A stretch of 64,000 nucleotides of DNA. Source: Isoetes taiwanensis (lineage: Eukaryota; Streptophyta; Lycopodiopsida; Isoetales; Isoetaceae). Shown here piece by piece: positions 12,601 to 22,094 of this stretch (the stretch's first letter is position 1; each line of letters opens with the position of its first letter). The position numbers and the translations under genes were made by a program. The notes below the pieces were generated by a model, which saw only the letters and a list, made by a program, of their open reading frames with translations, was not told the origin of the DNA and did no database searches. The stretch lies in NCBI GenBank assembly GCA_021234155.1, contig JAJEKV010000033.1, forward strand, positions 156,442 to 220,441, in the 5' to 3' direction.

Positions 12601-13610
12601 ACCAATACACTTTCAATTTCTTTGCATCATATCATGGCAAAGGTAATTACTTTATTTTAGTCTATTGGTTCTTTTTAATTGGCATTTCTTTAAAATTCTC
12701 AGAATCAATCCTTGCGTGTGAGCATGATGGTGCTTTGGTGTCTTTGTAATAAAAAGAGCCCTCACACATGAGATGTTGAAGAGGAATTCAGTACCACTAA
12801 GGAATGCACATGATGCGCTTGTGTTTTTCGAGCACATTTTAAGTCGATTGTGACAATGAAGGAGATCATCCTTGCGGTACACGATGGTTCAGGTTTTACA
12901 TGTTGTTTGCATTGCATGTTATTTTACATGATTCCTTTTGCAGATATTTTTTGGGAGATAGCTATCAATGAGGTTGATAGAAGTGACGATCATGATTGTA
13001 AGACATTAATGAGTTTCGAGTTTGCATTGTATCGGACTTTGTGCATTCCAATGACCCTACTCGGGTTGCTCATATAGATTTCAGTTTTTCCGTAATTCTT
13101 GTTGGGCGAAAGTTTGGGAAGTGCATAAACAAAAGCGAGAATAGAATCTTGGGTTTATTCTCAACTAATTCCAGTCTTTGAAGACGAGCCGGAAACATTA
13201 CGGGGGTCCTATCTATGAAGGGGATCATGAATGGGTTTCTGATGTAGTTGATGTTGGGGATAATTTTGCGGTTACCATCCGGGCCAACAACAAGGAACAG
13301 GTAGACTTCTACATCATCAAATGCACTAAGCCTAAACACATTGTAGAGAGGGCCTTTAAAGATGCATGGGGTGCTAAATTTGCTAGAAGAGAAGTCCCTC
13401 TCGTGTAAGTATTATAAGTTTTTAGGAGGTAGTGAATTTGAATTGCTTGAAGATGCACCAGAGTGCAATGCATACAGCCACTTGGTCATGTCGTGTTGCT
13501 TTGATATGGTGCCTGTAAGTGAAAACATACACAAACTTCCAAAGGATGTTCATGATCATCTTTTAGATCGAGTTTTGGAGCACAAGAATAGTCTTTATCT
13601 GATAGCTTAG
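9602..13610 (+). pseudogene. Transposase-like protein of the DFAENY / SDG / HGKG...DGA family, degenerate
   Basis: Not a family I can name with certainty, but the conserved blocks match a widespread eukaryotic transposase-like family. Possible N-terminal exon at 9602 (MAEWREAFRAS). Charged coiled-coil-like stretch at 10430-10560 (RRYRAELRRKRERELKRE). VVDFWRHNTRVSP near 10950. Cys-rich segment CTCNCDVCG near 11360 and CKACGKTKC near 11510, likely zinc-binding. IDFAENYTFKIQQE and SLHWRNDQCTILVH at 12256-12345. ISDDREHD and NHVMWS near 12420-12525. FFASYHGK at 12620, interrupted by a GT-AG intron, then CEHDGA at 12718 and KRALTHEML. C-terminal block VGDNFAVTIRANNKEQVDFY to 13610. Several frameshifts break it, at about 12255, 12523, 12735 and 13400. 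At 12523 one G is missing where the family has SDG. The Asp residues in DFAENY and SDG are plausible metal ligands (inference). Confidence 0.6.
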
Positions 13611-13619
13611 TAGATGAGG

Positions 13620-14690
13620 ATGAGCTCGCGAGAAGTTCTTCAATGAGAAATGGAACCAAATGAATTCTTTACTAGCATACAAGCATTGCTAGTGCTAACC
13701 AAATTGTATTCAATTGTAACATTCATATTCAAGTAATAAAGAAAAGTTTCATTCTTTTTTTGCTATTGCAGAATCTAGTTTGAATAGTAAGAACTAGTTG
13801 CAGGACCTCCAGGTTGCACATGGCAACCAATCTATACCTTGATCTTGCAAGAATGAAGCTCACATTACGCTTTTAACCGATTTCCCAATTCGAAAAAAGA
13901 CTGTACTTCAAATGCCAAATGCTAGCAGGTCTTAATGTATTTCGTGTTGAATCCAACTGGTTTATATGCTTGAGAGATGTACTTAAGTAGATATAAAACT
14001 TTCTCTCAAGTCAGATGCACTTAGCTATTTCAAAAGATCGTCATTGACCAGGTCAAAAATTGGTCAATGACCCGGGCAGTGAGCTAAGATTTGCAACAGA
14101 GTGTTCAAAGTTTCTTTAGTAGTATAATCACTTGGAATGGTCTCTGATGATCTTTAAGATTGTGTGCAAGCCATAAACCATGGGAAAGGGCAAATAGAAT
14201 TTGAGAGCCGTATGCATGTTTGAATTGCATTGCGTATACTTCGTGGTATTGCGTAATATCAATTGAATTGTTTGAATATCATTTGAATTGTTTTAATTCT
14301 TCCGTGGTATTGCGGAATATCGCTTTGAATTGTAAGAATTGGTTCTGTACAAAACACTTTGCATAAACAAGAGAACCTTTACCAATGAAGAAAAAAATAT
14401 ACAAAAAATTTAAAGAAGCACAAAGTTCATATATTCAAGTGGTTACTGAGACATGGTCACATTCAAAAATTGCAGACTGTCCACATATTCAACATGTAGT
14501 TTACATATTCAATAACTTAGAGACCGCCATATATTCACAAAATTGCAGATCATACTCAAAATTTACACGACAGAAAGCGCTTAACATTGAAAACTTAAGA
14601 TTGTTTCAAAACCAAACTTCAACTTTAACTCCAAAAAAGCTAGCAATCCGCTTATCCAAATCCTTATAAACTTCTCAAGAAGAGTGAGGT
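13620..14690. other. Gene-poor centre of the insertion
   Basis: AT-rich sequence between the two convergent genes. It shows a short repeated motif (cgtggtattgcg, near 14240 and 14302) and a plus-strand open stretch at 14385-14669 that looks like chance coding. No recognisable gene. It may hold the 3' ends of both genes. Confidence 0.4.
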
Positions 14691-15803
14691 CTTCCTCATC
14701 GATTGGATATCCGTGAATGGTGACTTTGAAGGAGTAGGCTCTTCATGTGTTGGAGCTATAACCGGATAAGCGGTGTAACAGAGAAGCATGTGTACAGAGA
14801 AGCAAGTGGAGAACCCGGTGTAACAGAGTTGTTGGGATCTCAATGTTCAGGACTAGTTACAAATCTTAGGACTTGACCCGACTTCCTCGATCTTGCTTTC
14901 TTGTTGCTGCCTAAGAATCTTTTTCTTGCCTTTCCTCTTAGCAACAAAATCTTTGGAAATAGGTTTGTCATACTCGATTTGCATGTGAGTTGGAATCCTC
15001 ACCCATGTCTTTACCTTTTCCTTTCACCTTGGTGACCTTTGTCACCTTCACATCTTCATCGAAAGACTCTTCATACTCCTCGCTTTACTTCATCTTCATC
15101 CGCTTTAAAGTAACCAAGTTCTTGCTCAAGCTTGTCGTGCACTTCTACCCCACAACCCCGCCAATCGTACAATGCATAGTATCCAAGACGTAACCAAAGC
15201 AAAGAAACATGAAATTTATGATCACATGATAACTTGATAAGAAAAATGTAATCGAGCTAAAACTCAAACCACAACCTTCACATCTTTTCAAAGAAATTGA
15301 TCTCGGGCGTGATCATAAACACCCATGTGAACTTTGAGTTCCTTCTTACCTTTTAGCTGAAATCTGATAGCGATATGTGTTTGGACTTTGCATTCCAAAA
15401 CTCCATCCTATGGCCATATGCTTCAATATTCACTTCCAAGGATTTGATTTCTTCCTTCAACTTTTCTCATCGGCAACTTTAGCACTCCCAATAGTTTCAG
15501 AAAAGTAAATCCATTAAACTTGCTTCTTCTTTCTTCAAGTATGCAACCAAAGCTTGGTTGTTAGGCAAATCTGCCGTAAAGTTTGATAGATTCTCTCTTC
15601 TCCTCGAAATTTGTTTGTACAATAAAGTGCAAGTAGCATCGACACATTACCTTTGCACCTACCTTCTTCAACAAAGCTGCCTTTTTCCTTTAATTTCTTC
15701 TTCAAGACTTTCTTTTTGCATGTCGACAAGCTTCTAATGTGATTGATAATCACATTGAGGTTAGCTTCAAAACAATTTACTTCATGATCTTTACTCTTAT
15801 GAA
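14690..15803 (-). pseudogene. Broken downstream coding of the minus-strand insertion gene
   Basis: Minus-strand frames continue below the stop at 15804 with non-random composition: SVVHKSKDHEVNCFEANLNV and a Lys-rich KKKVLKKKLKEKG stretch (15840-15535), then FQLKGKKELKVHMGVYDHAR near 15330, and an acidic/Lys-rich KVTKVKGKGKDMGEDS near 15030. These read as a longer second protein of the inserted element, broken by frameshifts. No family recognised. The highly charged composition suggests a DNA-binding or nuclear role, but that is only a guess. Confidence 0.35.
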
Positions 15804-16285
15804 CTACAGAAAATCTGTGGAGTCTGCTGCTAAAGATGCCCAATTTACCTTGTAATTTTCGGGGTCAGCCAAAGCCTTAGGGGTGTTCTGCCATACAAAT
15901 GCTCTTGCAAAACGAGTCCTCACTTCATTGTTGGTAGGGCCATTCTGGTATACTTTTCGAAGGAGTTCATTGAACTTCTCGAATTCGAGCTTGATTTCCT
16001 TGATGTTGATCTTCCCGGACCTCAAAGGAACTTCAAAAACTGATAAAAATTCAGCATTTGATACTTCTTTTGCCTTGATTTGGCTTGGCTTTCTTCCAGA
16101 CGACTCCACTTTCCAAAACTCAGCAAATTCATACTGTGTTCTTGCTAGCTTCAGCTGAAATATAATAAAACAGTAAAAACCACTTACATTTGAGTGCTTT
16201 GCGTTATAAATTTGCTGAAGCACAAACATTTTCTAAAAAAAGATAGCAAAAAATGCGATACCTCTGGCGCCTGGGGAGAACTCAT
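15804..16285 (-). CDS. Small two-exon protein of the inserted element, function unknown
   Basis: Exon 1 (16285-16262) encodes MSSPQAPE. A 107-nt intron with donor GTATCG and acceptor TTTCAG follows, and exon 2 (16154-15804) encodes 116 residues: LKLARTQYEFAEFW, GRKPSQIKAKEVSNAEF, then KLEFEKFNELLRKVYQNG and TRFARAFVWQNTPKALADP. The spliced product is 124 residues, soluble and basic, with no signal peptide or membrane segment. The splice junction preserves the frame exactly, which supports a real gene. It points toward the transposase-like gene and probably forms part of the same element, as accessory proteins do in many two-gene DNA transposons. It may be the N-terminal part of a longer product broken at 15804. 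No family recognised. Confidence 0.45.
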
Positions 16286-16559
16286 GGTATAGTGGCAAAA
16301 GAGCTGCCGGAATTGCAAAGGAAGAAAAACAGAGTACAAATACACAAAGCTTGGGAGATAAGTTTGTTCAAGAGCTCGAATGATGATGACCGTCGGAATT
16401 CTATGATGCTGCGCGCGAAAATTCTATGATGATGACCGTCGGAATTGAAGCCCGTCAGAGCCCATCATGAGCCCGTCACGAGCCCTTCATGAGCCCGTCC
16501 GAGCCCGTCCGTGCTCGTTAATTTAGGTGCTGGTAAGGTGCTATAACTTCAAAAAGTTG

Positions 16560-18070
16560 GGTAGGTTAAGCAAAAAAGCACCCGGCACAGACATAGGAAT
16601 AGCAAGGATGGAATCAGAGCCCATGATACAGCACGGACTGAAGTCGATGTTGGTGCAGAGGTCTGAACTATAGATGAACTGGAACTAGAGCTAGAGCTAG
16701 CAAATCGAAATGATCTAGTACGTCAATCAATCTGTAGGTTATATAGCTCGAGCCACGGCAGACCCAAGACTACTGGCGCATGTGGGCTATCGATGAGATT
16801 GTAGGAAATGCTACAAGAAACTCCCTTGAACAAAACCTGAAGAGGCGCAGTACATTCTGTGACTGCACTCAAGGAGATCTCCCATCCATCAATCACTTCG
16901 ACAGAACTAGGATGCTTAACCCTGCTTCTAGAGATGTCGTGCTTACGGGCGAATGCAATATCTATAAAGCAAGCATTTGCACCACAATCAAGTTGTGCTA
17001 ATGTTTCCAACCTTCCAACCTCTGATTTTAATGATATAGAGATGAAAAGCGTCTTGCTGACCTTATCCCATGGAATAAACATGTCAAGAAGTGTGGAAGG
17101 AGTCTGAGAAAAGGCGGCCAGCCGACGAGAGACTCCTACTCCTCGGACCGGCCCCCGAAGTTTTCCGACTGATTTGGGCACTTCACAGGGCATCTACGAG
17201 CAATACGACCAGCTCCTCCACAGTAGAGGCAAAGATTAGCCTCTCTCCGACACTGCTTCTCGGCGGTAGATAAGGGTCATCGAACTGCCTGATCAATCTG
17301 CATAGGCTCAGGTCCGGACCTGCTGGATTCTACAGATGAGACCGAGGCAGATGTAGCTACAAGTTCTTGTGTGATTGGAAAAACCTGACTACGTCTTTCT
17401 TGCCTACGTTCGAAGAGCCAATTATCACAATGAACTGCAAATCTGGTCGCTTCTTCCAAAGTCAGAGGGTCCTCCATAGACAACAGCATATCTTTGACAT
17501 CCTCACATAACCCATTTGGAAACAATCTCGAAGTACAACATAATCCCAGGCTGTATCTACCGCAATTTAACGAAATTCTAATGCATATACTGAAGCTGGA
17601 CAAGAGCCTTGCCTTAGATTGTAAAGTTTTGTGACTGTTGTGTGCTGACGTTCAGTGTCTCCAAAGCATGTCTCGAGCTCTGCAGTGAAAGCAACAAAAT
17701 CTTGCAACTATAGGACTCCTTTCTCCAATAAAGTAGCAAACCAACTTAGAGCTGGCCCTGTGAGGAGAAAACCAATCAGCTCAACTTGTTCCTGGGCCGT
17801 GGGATATCTATGAGGATGGAGCTGGATCACAAGCCTGATCTGATTAAAAAAACCACGAAGCTTGGATCGAGCGTCGTCAAACTTCTCTGGCAGGCTAATC
17901 TTAGGCTTTGATAGCCTCAATCCAGAGCTAGAAGCAGATTCATATGAAGCAAGACGTTCCTTAAGCTCTTTATTGTCCAACTGCAACTGCTGGCATACTT
18001 GAACAAGCTGCTGGACCTACTGTAATAAAGTCGAAAAAACCTCTATAGATATAAAATCAGCAAATATGAG
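16560..18070 (-). pseudogene. Ty3-gypsy gag and protease, degenerate
   Basis: Minus-strand gag-protease of the same gypsy element as the RT at 8.6-9.3 kb. Gag (about 17986-17280): KPKISLPEKFDDARSKLRGF, AQEQVELIGFLLTGPALSWF, then an in-frame TAG directly after EKGVL, a frameshift near 17580, and DPLTLEEATRFAVHCDNWLF. The zinc knuckle at 17258-17200 reads CLYCGGAGRIARRC. The conserved His is replaced by Arg (codon 17207-17205). Protease (17193-16723): LDCGANACFID replaces the usual DSGA active site (Asp kept), followed by APVVLGLPWLELYN. A Ser-rich tail leads to about 16560, where homology ends at the insertion. The stops and the changed knuckle show that it is inactive. Confidence 0.82.
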
Positions 18071-19200
18071 CAAAAAAATGCTTAGGGTCAGAGCAGGCAA
18101 GAACCGGTAAGGGATTCCGATTCAAACTGTCATGAACCTACGCGAAAACAAGGAAACTACTTGAAAAATACGCAAGAAATATGGAGGAAATATGTCAAGA
18201 TCGGCGAAGAATCTAATATATGAACAAGAATCAGGAGTACAGTGGCCCGAAGGTAAGCAGGAACACGAGACATATGCCTAGAAGGCTCAAGACTGGCGTT
18301 GAACCGGAATAGTTCAACAAGAAGGAGATGCGTCCTTATATGTCTAGGTTAAAGGTCAGGATCGCACCACTCCAATGGATGAGATCACGCTAAGTTTTGC
18401 GCATGCATGTAGGTTCTAGAATATTCTAGATCCTTCTGAAAACAGCCTCGCATATGAGAAAGACATGAGGGAATATCTTCAACAAGTATTGGTAGTGTGC
18501 TTGGCAACTAGAAGGTTGTGAGTTCAAATCATGTCTTGTGCAACTATCCTTTTGCATCCGTGTGACGACCATCTTTTGTACATACGAGTATAATTTTTGT
18601 ATGACACGAATATCCATATGGTCGTCACATAAGCTAAGGTGCCAAAGCCATGCATGGTCCTAGGGTAAAAAGAATCGACAAAGTCCATGGGCATGGCAAA
18701 ATGAAAAAAGGGAAAGAATATATCGATGGTCATAGTAAAAGAAAGCATCATGCAAAACACAAAAGATAAGTAGAGGGAAAAAGAACTTGGATCATGAAAA
18801 AAGCTACGCCCGTCTTAAAATCGAGTCATTTTCAAGCTCTATCGGAATCACACTCCTTGAAATCTGGATCACGAAAAAAGCTGCACCCATCTGAAAATCA
18901 AGTCATTGTCAAGCTGTATTGGAATCGCACTCCTTGAAACCTACAAGAAAGAAAATGAGAGCAGCTGCCATCTGATACTGACTATAATAACCTATTAATC
19001 CACCAAAACTATAGCAAAAAGCAAAACAACAACGGTTAACCAGCAGACAACTATCCATGCAACCACACCATCAACTAATCAAGCATCTATAATCCAAAAA
19101 ATTACAAACTTATGAGAACCTGAGGAAAAAAGACAAAGGAACCAAAAAATCAAAAAGCAAGAAAAAAGGCGATTAGAAATTACTTCCCTATTGTGCTCGC
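18071..19200 (-). other. Gypsy leader and possible 5' LTR region, no gene
   Basis: Upstream (on the minus strand) of gag. It contains no convincing gene. Two near-copies of a ~75-bp block (cttggatcatgaaaaaagctacgcc near 18787 and ctggatcacgaaaaaagctgcaccc near 18864) form a tandem duplication. A primer-binding-like site lies near its right part. Confidence 0.4.
18962..18980 (-). other. Candidate gypsy primer binding site
   Basis: On the minus strand the sequence reads CAGTATCAGATGGCAGC, similar to the TGGTATCAGAGC primer site complementary to initiator tRNA-Met used by many plant LTR elements. It lies upstream of gag in the right order and would place a 5' LTR to its right. The match is imperfect and the LTR itself was not delimited. 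Confidence 0.3.
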
Positions 19201-19201
19201 C

Positions 19202-19710
19202 AAAACGCTTTTGATCATATCTCTTGTCTAGAGTATCAAGATTCATGCAATTCTTGGATGATTAGAAAGCTTATCCAGATAATTTTCTGAAAATGTAAGA
19301 TTGGAGCATATTAGATTTCAAAAAGACTATGAAGAGGGAGATCCACAATTTTAGCTAAAAAGAGCTTGGCAAAATACCTTTTTTAGTATCTCCCTCCAGA
19401 ATATCGAATTCAGTCGATTTTTTGAGAGATCGAAAGCTTATCCAGAGAGCTTTTCAAGGATGTAGAATTCGAACGATTTGGACAGTAGAAAGGTTCTGAA
19501 AAACGCAGATTAATAATTTCGGCCAGAAAAAAGCTTGGCAGAATGCTTTTTCACATATCTCCCTTCCAGAATATCGGATATAGGCAATTTTTGGATGGAT
19601 GAAAAATTATTGAATGAGCTTTCCAATAATATAAAATTGGACTATGGTTGGAGGAAAAGACTTGCGAAAAAAATCCGATTGAAGATTTCGGCCAGATTTA
19701 GGGGAAAAAA
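19202..19710. repeat. Three degenerate tandem units of 169 bp
   Basis: Units start at 19202, 19371 and 19540. Each has a TATCTC-type core with (c)agaatatc, then an aatttttgga-like stretch, a gagcttttc segment and a closing ttcggccagaaaaa / agcttggca block. Spacing is exactly 169 bp twice, and a fourth partial start appears near 19710. Copies are clearly diverged. The position, in the presumed gypsy LTR region, suggests an internal LTR repeat or a promoter repeat. Confidence 0.65.
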
Positions 19711-20113
19711 AACTTGGAGAAAAGCTTGAACAGATTTGATGCTCAAAAACAAAAGGCAACAAACCAAAGAGGATATAACTAGGAAACCTAAGAATAAATT
19801 AAGAGTAAGCAGAAAAGAAGCTGACCAAGAATCAATCCAGGCCTAAGCCAAGGCATCCCTTTCTCAAGAATGATGGTTCTATTCATGCTAAATAGAACCA
19901 TTGCATTATATTGAACTACAATTAAAAGCAGACTTATACAATCATTTTTAAAAAAGCCCAAAGTGCCCAATCAAAAAAGCCTATGAAAAGTTTTCTCCAA
20001 CCGAAATGAACTTAGTAGGTATTTAAAGAGCATGTCTTTCATTATGAAAAATGTATGAGCTAATATATCTTCCATGTTTAAACCCTTGTTCTTGCGTTGG
20101 AGTAGTATGGCCA

Positions 20114-20667
20114 TCATTAGGGATTTTTTGAGATCATAAAAGGACCTTCTAAGAACTGTTGACTAAGCTATATGAACTACCAATCAGAAAACAGAACTAA
20201 TAATCTAGTCAGCAAAACAGTTATAACTAACTCACTGGATCACATTTTCTAGCATAAGTATTGATAGAGAAGTCCAAATGAGCTCTTGTTTGGTGCAATA
20301 GATAGATCTCATTGAGATCTTTCCAACCTTAGGTGGTTTGCATATCTTTTAGCCCAGTGAGGATAGTAAAAAATGGTAAAAATCATATTTTTTGGAGTTT
20401 TGACAATCATAAGTGGTTAAAATATGTGCAAAGCACCTAAGATTGGAAAGATCTCAACGAGAGCTATCCATTGCACTAAACGAAAGCTCATTTGGACTTT
20501 TCTATCAATAGTTATGCTAGAAAATGTGATCCAGTGAGTTAGTTATAACAGTTTTGCTGACTGGACCCATCAGGCTCTGATTTCTGATTGGTAGTTCATT
20601 TATCTTCATTTGGCTTAGTTGGCATGTTTTGAAGGCCCTTTTTTAATCTCAAAAAAACCCTAATGGG
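20114..20667. repeat. Foldback element with ~230-bp inverted arms
   Basis: Left arm 20114-20345 and right arm 20421-20667 are inverted copies. Pairs include cattaggg / ccctaatg at the tips, gaactaccaatcag / ctgattggtagttc, ggatcacattttctagcata / tatgctagaaaatgtgatcc and gatctttccaacctta / taagattggaaagatc. The loop is about 75 bp. No open frame. It fits a MITE-like or foldback element whose transcript would form a long hairpin. A target duplication was not clear. Confidence 0.8.
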
Positions 20668-20706
20668 TTCCTGTGTGCATGCTCTCTTAAGAAGGCTTCA
20701 TTATAA

Positions 20707-22001
20707 ACATATTCTAAACGAGGTGCACCCTGGACTACCACAGTCGTCGAATTCGTCGATCCTATGACCCAGATCGTATGTTGGGCCCTATGGGCACCTT
20801 TTGTTTCGCTTATAGTCATTTATGATTGGAGGCGCCTATGATTTTGAAATATGAAATACGATTTCGCTTAAGGTTTTGAGGGAATATCGAACCTCTATAC
20901 GACTTTGCCTAAGATTTTAGAATATGAAATACGGGGGTTCGAACCTCTACCAAAATATCTCAATGTCCTAATAAGACTACTTTAACCAATGTACCCAGTG
21001 AGCTAATGTGATTATTTTTATATTGAATCTATGTTTTTTTTTTTATAACAGCCTATTCAATTGTTTTAGGGAGTTTCAGGAATTGTAATTTTTACATCCA
21101 TATCAAATCCCCCTAGAACCCCCTGTTATTTTGCTACATATTCTAAACGAGGTGCACCCTGGACTACCACAGTCGTCGGATTCGTCGATCCTACGACCCA
21201 GATCGTATGTTGGGCCCTCTGGGCACCTCTCGTTGCGCTTATAGTCATTTATGATTGGAGGCGCCTATGATTTTGAAATATGAAATACGATTTCGCCTAA
21301 GGTTTTGAGGGAATATCGAACCTCTATATGACTTTGTCTAAGTTTTTAGAATATGAAATACGGGGGTTCGAACCTCTACCAAAATATCTCAATGTCCGAA
21401 AGACTCCTTTAACCAATGTACCCAGTGAGCTAATGTAATTATTTTTTATCTTGAATCTATGGTTTTTTTTATAACAGCCTATTCAATTGTAATCTATGGT
21501 TTCAGGAATTGTTATTTTTACATCCATATCAAATCCCCCTAGAACCCCCTGTTATTTTGCTACATATTTCTAAACGAGGTGCACCTGGACTACCACAGTT
21601 GTCGGATTCATCGATCATACGACCCAGATCGTATGTTGGGCCCTCTGGGCACCTCTCGTTTCGCTTATAGTCATTTATGATTGGAGGCACCTATGATTTT
21701 GAAATATGAAATACGATTTCGCTTAAGGTTTTGAGGGAATATCGAACCTCTGTACGACTTTGCCTAAGATTTTAGAATATGAAATACGGGGGTTCGAACC
21801 TCTACCAAAATATCTCAATGTCCTAATAAGACTACTTTAACCAATGTACCCAATAAGCTAATGTAATTATTTTTTATCTTGAATCTGTGTTTTTTTTATA
21901 ACAGCCTATTCAATTGTTATAGGGATATATAGTCTATGGTTTCAGGAATTGTTATTTTTACATCCATATCAAATCCCCCTAGAACCCCCTGTTATTTTGC
22001 T
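20707..22001 (-). repeat. Three tandem ~430-bp units with tRNA-like A and B boxes
   Basis: Direct repeats 20707-21135, 21136-21561 and 21562-22001 (429, 426 and 440 bp), each starting acatattctaaacgaggtgc and ending ccctgttattttgct. On the minus strand each unit holds TAGCTCACTGGGTA (A-box-like, for example 21005-20992), followed about 60 nt on by GGTTCGAACCC (B-box-like, 20945-20935). This is the spacing and order of an internal RNA polymerase III promoter. In the third unit the A box is altered (TAGCTTATTGGGTA). They may be amplified SINE-like sequences. They are not functional tRNAs: no acceptor stem or anticodon arm could be folded. Confidence 0.8.
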
Positions 22002-22050
22002 ACATATTGCAGTGCAGATGATGCTTTTCTCTAAAAGTCATTCAATTCAC

Positions 22051-22087
22051 TTCTATTCTATTCTATTCTATTCTATTCTATTCTATT
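22051..22087. repeat. Microsatellite (TTCTA)n
   Basis: Seven consecutive TTCTA units right after the third ~430-bp repeat. Confidence 0.9.
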
Positions 22088-22094
22088 GGGCTTG

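Larger units (their letters stand above)
9310..16550. mobile_element. 7.2-kb insertion with two convergent genes, probably a DNA transposon of an unnamed family
   Basis: This segment splits a minus-strand gypsy element between its protease (right) and RT (left). It contains a transposase-like gene relic on the plus strand (about 9602-13610) and a small two-exon gene on the minus strand (16285-15804 with broken sequence down to about 14690). The genes converge on a gene-poor centre at 13.6-14.7 kb. I could not identify terminal inverted repeats or a target duplication by eye, so the borders are approximate, set by where the gypsy homology stops. A repeated GAGCCCGTC motif (16449-16516) lies near the right border. 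Confidence 0.55.

Noticed and set aside
20935-21005. Functional tRNA gene on the minus strand
   Set aside because: A and B boxes are present, but no acceptor stem or anticodon arm could be paired. Treated as a tRNA-like repeat.
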